DNA of 64,000 nt, from the NCBI RefSeq assembly GCF_009870755.1, contig NZ_WLZU01000006.1, forward strand, positions 24,606-88,605. The letters run 5' to 3'. The stretch comes from Streptococcus halichoeri. GTDB lineage: Bacteria > Bacillota > Bacilli > Lactobacillales > Streptococcaceae. How positions within the stretch are numbered: position 1 is the first letter of the stretch; each line of letters opens with the position of its first letter. Shown here piece by piece: positions 60,435 through 64,000 of the stretch. A program made the translations under genes and the position numbers. The notes under the pieces were generated by a model. It was not told where the DNA came from and made no database searches. It saw only the letters and a list, made by a program, of their open reading frames with translations.

Positions 60435-62657
60435 TTAGTGACCGTTTTGGTTAGTGGTGCCATTTTGGCTAGTGTTAGTGTTTCCACCAGGCACTGGTGT
60501 ATTTGAGCCATTTCCACTGTTTGTGCCATTGCTAGCATTGCTATCATCCTTTGAACTATTAGTGCTATCTTCGGCTTCTTTAGCATGGGTATTGCTACTG
60601 TTGCTAGCAGCAGTGGAAGAGTTATTATAAATATTATTATAGACACTACTTGAGTTGGTGTTATTAGTGGTATAGGTACCGCCATTGAGATAGAGGTAAT
60701 TACCACTGCGATAAAGGCCACTAGGCATTATCCAATCTTCGCTATAGCCATCTGTTAGGTAAGACATCATGTTTCGATAAACCAGTGAGGCGATTTTTAA
60801 ACCATTCCCATAAACTGGCATCAAGCGATTACGGTACCCTGTCCAAACAGCCATGGCATATTTGTTAGTATAGCCGACAAAGTTTTCATCAGGGGCCATA
60901 GTGCCAACATAATCAACATAAAGGCCAAAGTTATTACCGATTTTGGTCAGTTCATCATCGGTGTAGTTGGATGTCCCTGTCTTTCCGGCTTGAATAACAC
61001 CTGGAATCTGAGCCTCAATACCTGTACCATAAGTTAGAACAGTTTTTAACATATCCGTCATCATGTAAGCAGTTGTTTCTTTCATGACCCGTTTTCCTTT
61101 GGTATCAAAGGATTTTGTCGTTCCGTCGTTAAATTCAATCTTGTTAACGTACTGCGGTTTGTAGTAGAGACCACCATTTGAGAAGGCGGCATAAGCTGCT
61201 GCCATCTTTTCGCTACTAGCGCCATATTTTTGATCACTGCTACTTGTATTACTAGAAATAGCATTTGAATAATGCAATTCTGGGTAGTTAATGCCTAAAT
61301 CGCTAAGGAATGATTTGGCATAACCAAGTCCGGTCGCTTCGAGTGCTTTAACCGCTGGAACGTTACGCGAGAGCATGATTGCAGTTTGGATGGTCATTAG
61401 GCCATTGTACCTACGATCCCAGTTATAGAGCTGGATATTTGTATCCGGCCAGTAGTAGACAGAGTCATTGATGGATTGTGCCGTTGAGGTATAGACGCCT
61501 GATTCAATGGCTGGTGCGTAATCTGTGATTGGCTTCATGGTTGAGCCCCAGTCACGGTCTGTAAGGACGGCCTGGTTGGTACCAAAGGATACTTTGGTAT
61601 CTTGATGACGTCCGCCTAATTGGGCGATAACATGACCATTTGTAACATCAATAATGGTTGAGGCCACCTGGAAGTCCTTATCTGGGTAGGCCACATAGTC
61701 ATGAGAATTATAAATGTCAAAGAGCCGCTGTTGAGCATCTGGCTGAATATTCGTATAGACTTTTAAGCCAGATGTGAAAATATCTTTATTGGTTTGCAGG
61801 CGGACATCCTTGATCACTTCTTTTAAGTAATTATCAAGGTATTTAGGATAGCTAGCCGATGCTTTTAGCGGTTGCAGTCCATCCGTAACTGGAGTGTTGA
61901 TGGCTTTGTCATATTGAGCCTTACTAATATCACCATCAGCAAACATTTGTTGTAAGACAACGTTGCGGCGATTAGTCGCTGATTCAGGTTGATTATAGGG
62001 ATCGTACTGGGTTGGCGCTTGAGGAATGCCAGCAAGTAAGGCTAACTGCGCATAAGAAAGATCTTTTAAATCTTTTCCATAATAAGCCTTAGCGGCAGTC
62101 AGCATGCCGTAGTTGCCATTTCCCATGTAGACTTTATTGATATAAAAAGTCAGAATTTCTTCTTTGGTGTATCGGCGCTCCATCTGCAAGGCTAACCAAA
62201 CTTCTTGGGCCTTACGCTTGAGTGTTTGGTCAGATTCTTTGGTGGAGAAATAGGCAAGCTTAATCAATTGCTGGTCAAGAGTTGAGCCCCCTTGTGTGCC
62301 TGAGCTAGTCAAGTTATGCCAGGCAGCTCCCATAATCCGATACAAATCGACACCACGGTGTTTAAAGAACCGTTTGTCTTCAATTGCTGTAATAGCGTTG
62401 ACCAGATTGAGTGGAATGCTATCAGCAGTAACACTCTCGCGTTTTTCTGACCCCAAATCAGCAATTAATTTATTATTTGCATCATAAATTAAACTTGAAT
62501 TGGTTGATTTAAGTGAGTTCTCAGATAGCTTTGGAGCTGTACTGATGTAAAATAGAAAGAGCAATGCTCCAAGGACAATACTAAGAATAATCAGGCTAAC
62601 CAGCCCAGCCAAGACATATTTAAGGATTTTGAGAGTTTTTGGATTATTAATTGTCAT
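60435..62657 (-). CDS. pbp1A: Pbp1A, class A penicillin-binding protein
   Basis: Bifunctional peptidoglycan synthase, 740 aa. Membrane anchor about 15-40, glycosyltransferase domain with catalytic E93 ([11 protein letters not shown]) and [11 protein letters not shown], transpeptidase domain with S372-T-M-K, S430-R-N and K559-T-G. The last 85 residues are an Asn/Ser/Thr/Gly-rich low-complexity tail. I choose the ATG at 62657; a GTG one codon upstream is also possible. The start overlaps the recU end by 11 nt, so translation is coupled. Confidence 0.95.
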   Translation of the reverse strand: MTINNPKTLKILKYVLAGLVSLIILSIVLGALLFLFYISTAPKLSENSLKSTNSSLIYDANNKLIADLGSEKRESVTADSIPLNLVNAITAIEDKRFFKHRGVDLYRIMGAAWHNLTSSGTQGGSTLDQQLIKLAYFSTKESDQTLKRKAQEVWLALQMERRYTKEEILTFYINKVYMGNGNYGMLTAAKAYYGKDLKDLSYAQLALLAGIPQAPTQYDPYNQPESATNRRNVVLQQMFADGDISKAQYDKAINTPVTDGLQPLKASASYPKYLDNYLKEVIKDVRLQTNKDIFTSGLKVYTNIQPDAQQRLFDIYNSHDYVAYPDKDFQVASTIIDVTNGHVIAQLGGRHQDTKVSFGTNQAVLTDRDWGSTMKPITDYAPAIESGVYTSTAQSINDSVYYWPDTNIQLYNWDRRYNGLMTIQTAIMLSRNVPAVKALEATGLGYAKSFLSDLGINYPELHYSNAISSNTSSSDQKYGASSEKMAAAYAAFSNGGLYYKPQYVNKIEFNDGTTKSFDTKGKRVMKETTAYMMTDMLKTVLTYGTGIEAQIPGVIQAGKTGTSNYTDDELTKIGNNFGLYVDYVGTMAPDENFVGYTNKYAMAVWTGYRNRLMPVYGNGLKIASLVYRNMMSYLTDGYSEDWIMPSGLYRSGNYLYLNGGTYTTNNTNSSSVYNNIYNNSSTAASNSSNTHAKEAEDSTNSSKDDSNASNGTNSGNGSNTPVPGGNTNTSQNGTTNQNGH

Positions 62658-63255
62658 CACCGCCTAATAAATTTTGTTCAATAATTTCTAGATAAGGGAC
62701 CTGAGGAAAGGCTCCTATTGTTATCTTAAAGCCGTGCTTTTTGATATAATCAAGTGGCAGGGACTTATTTCCCTGCTCGATTTGATAATAATCAATCAGG
62801 GCTCGTGCGGGCAAATAGTAGGTTTCCTTTAATGTGGAAAAATGTAACAGAACAAAACAAATACCTGCTTGTTGTAAAACAGCCTCCATATGTTCAATTT
62901 GATGCAAATGAAAATTTTTCAGCGGCATAGCTGTTTTTTGACGAGTTTCTTTTGCTTCAAAATCAATGTAGTGCCCCTGGTAGACGCCACAATAGTCAGT
63001 TGTTGAAGCCTGTCTAAAGTAAGCTTCAACAATTTTAGCCTTGCTTCTTTTGGGGTAGTCTACCTTAACGATTTGAATCGGAGTAGGTTTTTTATGGATG
63101 ACGGCGATGTTACGCGATAAATAATAGGCATTTGTCGCATTAATCGCTGCCTCAAAGGACATCCCACGATTGGCAAAATCAACTTTGGCTTTGGACAGTT
63201 GGTTTTGTACTGTTTTTTCTCTTTTACGAACAATATGATGTGGATAATTAACCAT
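62647..63255 (-). CDS. recU: RecU, Holliday junction resolvase
   Basis: 202-aa resolvase of Gram-positive bacteria, normal length. N-terminal [13 protein letters not shown] and the nuclease core [18 protein letters not shown] (catalytic acids and lysine) are present. The start is the ATG at 63255 after AGGAG; an in-frame GTG seven codons upstream has no site. First gene of the leftward recU-pbp1A operon, as in B. subtilis and streptococci. Confidence 0.94.
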   Translation of the reverse strand: MVNYPHHIVRKREKTVQNQLSKAKVDFANRGMSFEAAINATNAYYLSRNIAVIHKKPTPIQIVKVDYPKRSKAKIVEAYFRQASTTDYCGVYQGHYIDFEAKETRQKTAMPLKNFHLHQIEHMEAVLQQAGICFVLLHFSTLKETYYLPARALIDYYQIEQGNKSLPLDYIKKHGFKITIGAFPQVPYLEIIEQNLLGGDDN

Positions 63256-63300
63256 TATTCTCCTGTCATGTTTCACTTAATGAGAAATTTAGCACATTTT

Positions 63301-63309
63301 ATTATATCA
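63301..63309 (-). promoter_or_regulatory. Promoter of recU-pbp1A
   Basis: On the minus strand TGATATAAT, a perfect extended -10, 46 nt before the recU ATG. Confidence 0.65.
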
Positions 63310-63333
63310 TATTTTTTGAAAGGACAACACCTA

Positions 63334-63849
63334 TTGACTGCAATTCTGATTAAAGGTTATCGTAGCTTTGAACTCGGTATTTTTAAAGATAAGGACCCGC
63401 GTATAACCATCATAAAAAAGGCCATTAGAAGCGATCTGCTGCGCTTTATTGATGAAGGGGCAGATTGGTTTATCTTTACAGGTGATTTAGGTTTTGAATA
63501 CTGGGTTTTAGAAGAGGTTACTAGTCTCCAATCTGATTATTCGATAAATACAGCTACACTGTTTGCTTTTGAAAACCAGGGAGCTAATTGGAAAGAAAGC
63601 AATCAGGAAAAATTAACCCTTTTTAAGCAAGCCGATTTTGTCAAATATAGTTTTCCTGCCTATACAAATCCATCGCAACTTCAGCAACACCAGCGTTTTT
63701 TGCTTGATAATACGGATGGAGCCTATCTCTTTTATGATCCAGAAAATGAAACCAATCTAAAATATCTCATCAAGGATATACAGGACAAAACTAGCTATAC
63801 TACCCACTTTTTAACCTTTGATCGCCTAAATGAAATAGCAGAAGAATAG
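63334..63849 (+). CDS. YpsA-like protein, DUF1273 (SLOG superfamily)
   Basis: 171-aa protein of the DUF1273/YpsA family. It shows the N-terminal [15 protein letters not shown] and the nucleotide-binding [15 protein letters not shown], in a Rossmann-like SLOG fold. Family members sit next to recU and gpsB; YpsA influences cell division in Bacillus and Staphylococcus. The start is TTG at 63334, nine nt after AAAGGA; the frame runs on upstream to 63199 across recU's start, but that part has no family match. Divergent from recU. Confidence 0.87.
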   Translation: MTAILIKGYRSFELGIFKDKDPRITIIKKAIRSDLLRFIDEGADWFIFTGDLGFEYWVLEEVTSLQSDYSINTATLFAFENQGANWKESNQEKLTLFKQADFVKYSFPAYTNPSQLQQHQRFLLDNTDGAYLFYDPENETNLKYLIKDIQDKTSYTTHFLTFDRLNEIAEE

Positions 63850-63930
63850 TCAGCGTTTTTTAAGCAAGCGGTCTGAATCATTCCCGTAGTTAGTTATTCC
63901 ATAGCCATCATAGCTTTTCAAACCCTCAAA

Positions 63931-63961
63931 AAAGAAAAATCGCCACGTTAAGTAGCGATTT
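63931..63961 (-). terminator. Terminator-like hairpin near the window end
   Basis: AAATCGC (63937-63943) pairs with GCGATTT (63955-63961). The T-rich tail (TTTCTTTTTT) is on the minus strand, so it would end a leftward transcript from outside the window. Confidence 0.55.
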
Positions 63962-64000
63962 CAGATTGAAGACAAAGCTCTAGGAATTGATTTTTCTAGG

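Noticed and set aside
63199..63333. 45-codon extension of the YpsA-like gene
   Set aside because: It crosses the recU start and promoter in the opposite direction; TTG 63334 has a ribosome-binding site and matches the family start.

Overview
The window looks like chromosomal DNA of a low-GC Gram-positive coccus, most likely a pyogenic-group Streptococcus near S. pyogenes, S. dysgalactiae or S. equi. The order suf operon, DD-carboxypeptidase genes, oppABCDF, and the block rsmH-ftsL-pbp2X-mraY ... trxB ... nicotinate phosphoribosyltransferase-nadE, pbp1A-recU, ypsA-like gene are streptococcal arrangements. Strong Shine-Dalgarno sites, extended -10 (TGnTATAAT) promoters and a glycyl T-box agree with this. 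The species cannot be fixed from sequence alone. I see no insertion sequence, prophage, CRISPR array, rRNA or tRNA gene.

Layout: (1) 1-5239, the Fe-S assembly operon sufCDSUB, with sufC cut by the window edge. (2) 5952-9893, a four-gene operon of a SAM-hydroxide adenosyltransferase (DUF62) and an ECF transporter (UPF0397 S component, fused double ATPase, T component). (3) 10326-14455, three leftward D-Ala-D-Ala carboxypeptidase paralogues, one with degenerate active-site motifs. (4) 14778-21254, the oligopeptide permease oppABCDF with an intergenic attenuator after oppA and a CodY-like box upstream. (5) 21677-24694, an orphan PTS EIIC-like membrane protein coupled to a DUF915 hydrolase, then an aldo/keto reductase. 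(6) 25018-33859, a citrate or 2-hydroxycarboxylate fermentation island: a malic-enzyme-type decarboxylase and a 2HCT transporter, a divergent SorC-type regulator, then citrate lyase citCDEF and a fused citX-citG. (7) 34103-38046, a glycine T-box (specifier GGC located in the predicted stem I), glyQ, glyS and a UPF0291 gene. (8) 38437-45623, glpK without its usual partners, a transaldolase-like fsa, tkt, and an ABC exporter pair. (9) 45817-51778, cell-wall and division genes rsmH, ftsL, pbp2X, mraY, then a DEAD-box helicase. (10) 52731-60268, an amino-acid ABC transporter without its binding protein, DUF4059, trxB, an amino-acid permease, and the NAD salvage pair. (11) 60435-63849, leftward recU-pbp1A and a rightward ypsA-like gene.

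The genes are mainly housekeeping plus nutrient capture. Peptide import, amino-acid uptake and citrate fermentation supply carbon and nitrogen. CodY-like boxes at the oppA and amino-acid-permease promoters suggest shared control by amino-acid status. Cell-wall synthesis and trimming are represented by Pbp2X, Pbp1A, MraY and the DacA paralogues.

The most notable features are the pseudoenzyme-like third DacA paralogue, the probable leaderless mRNA of the second, the His-rich juxtamembrane tail of the first, the SAM hydrolase-ECF operon, the EIIC-DUF915 pair, and a long intergenic region (51779-52730) with repeats and a structured, terminator-ended segment that could be a small RNA. Several intergenic regions share an AGC/GCT/CTAG-rich, relatively GC-rich character unlike the AT-rich promoter regions.
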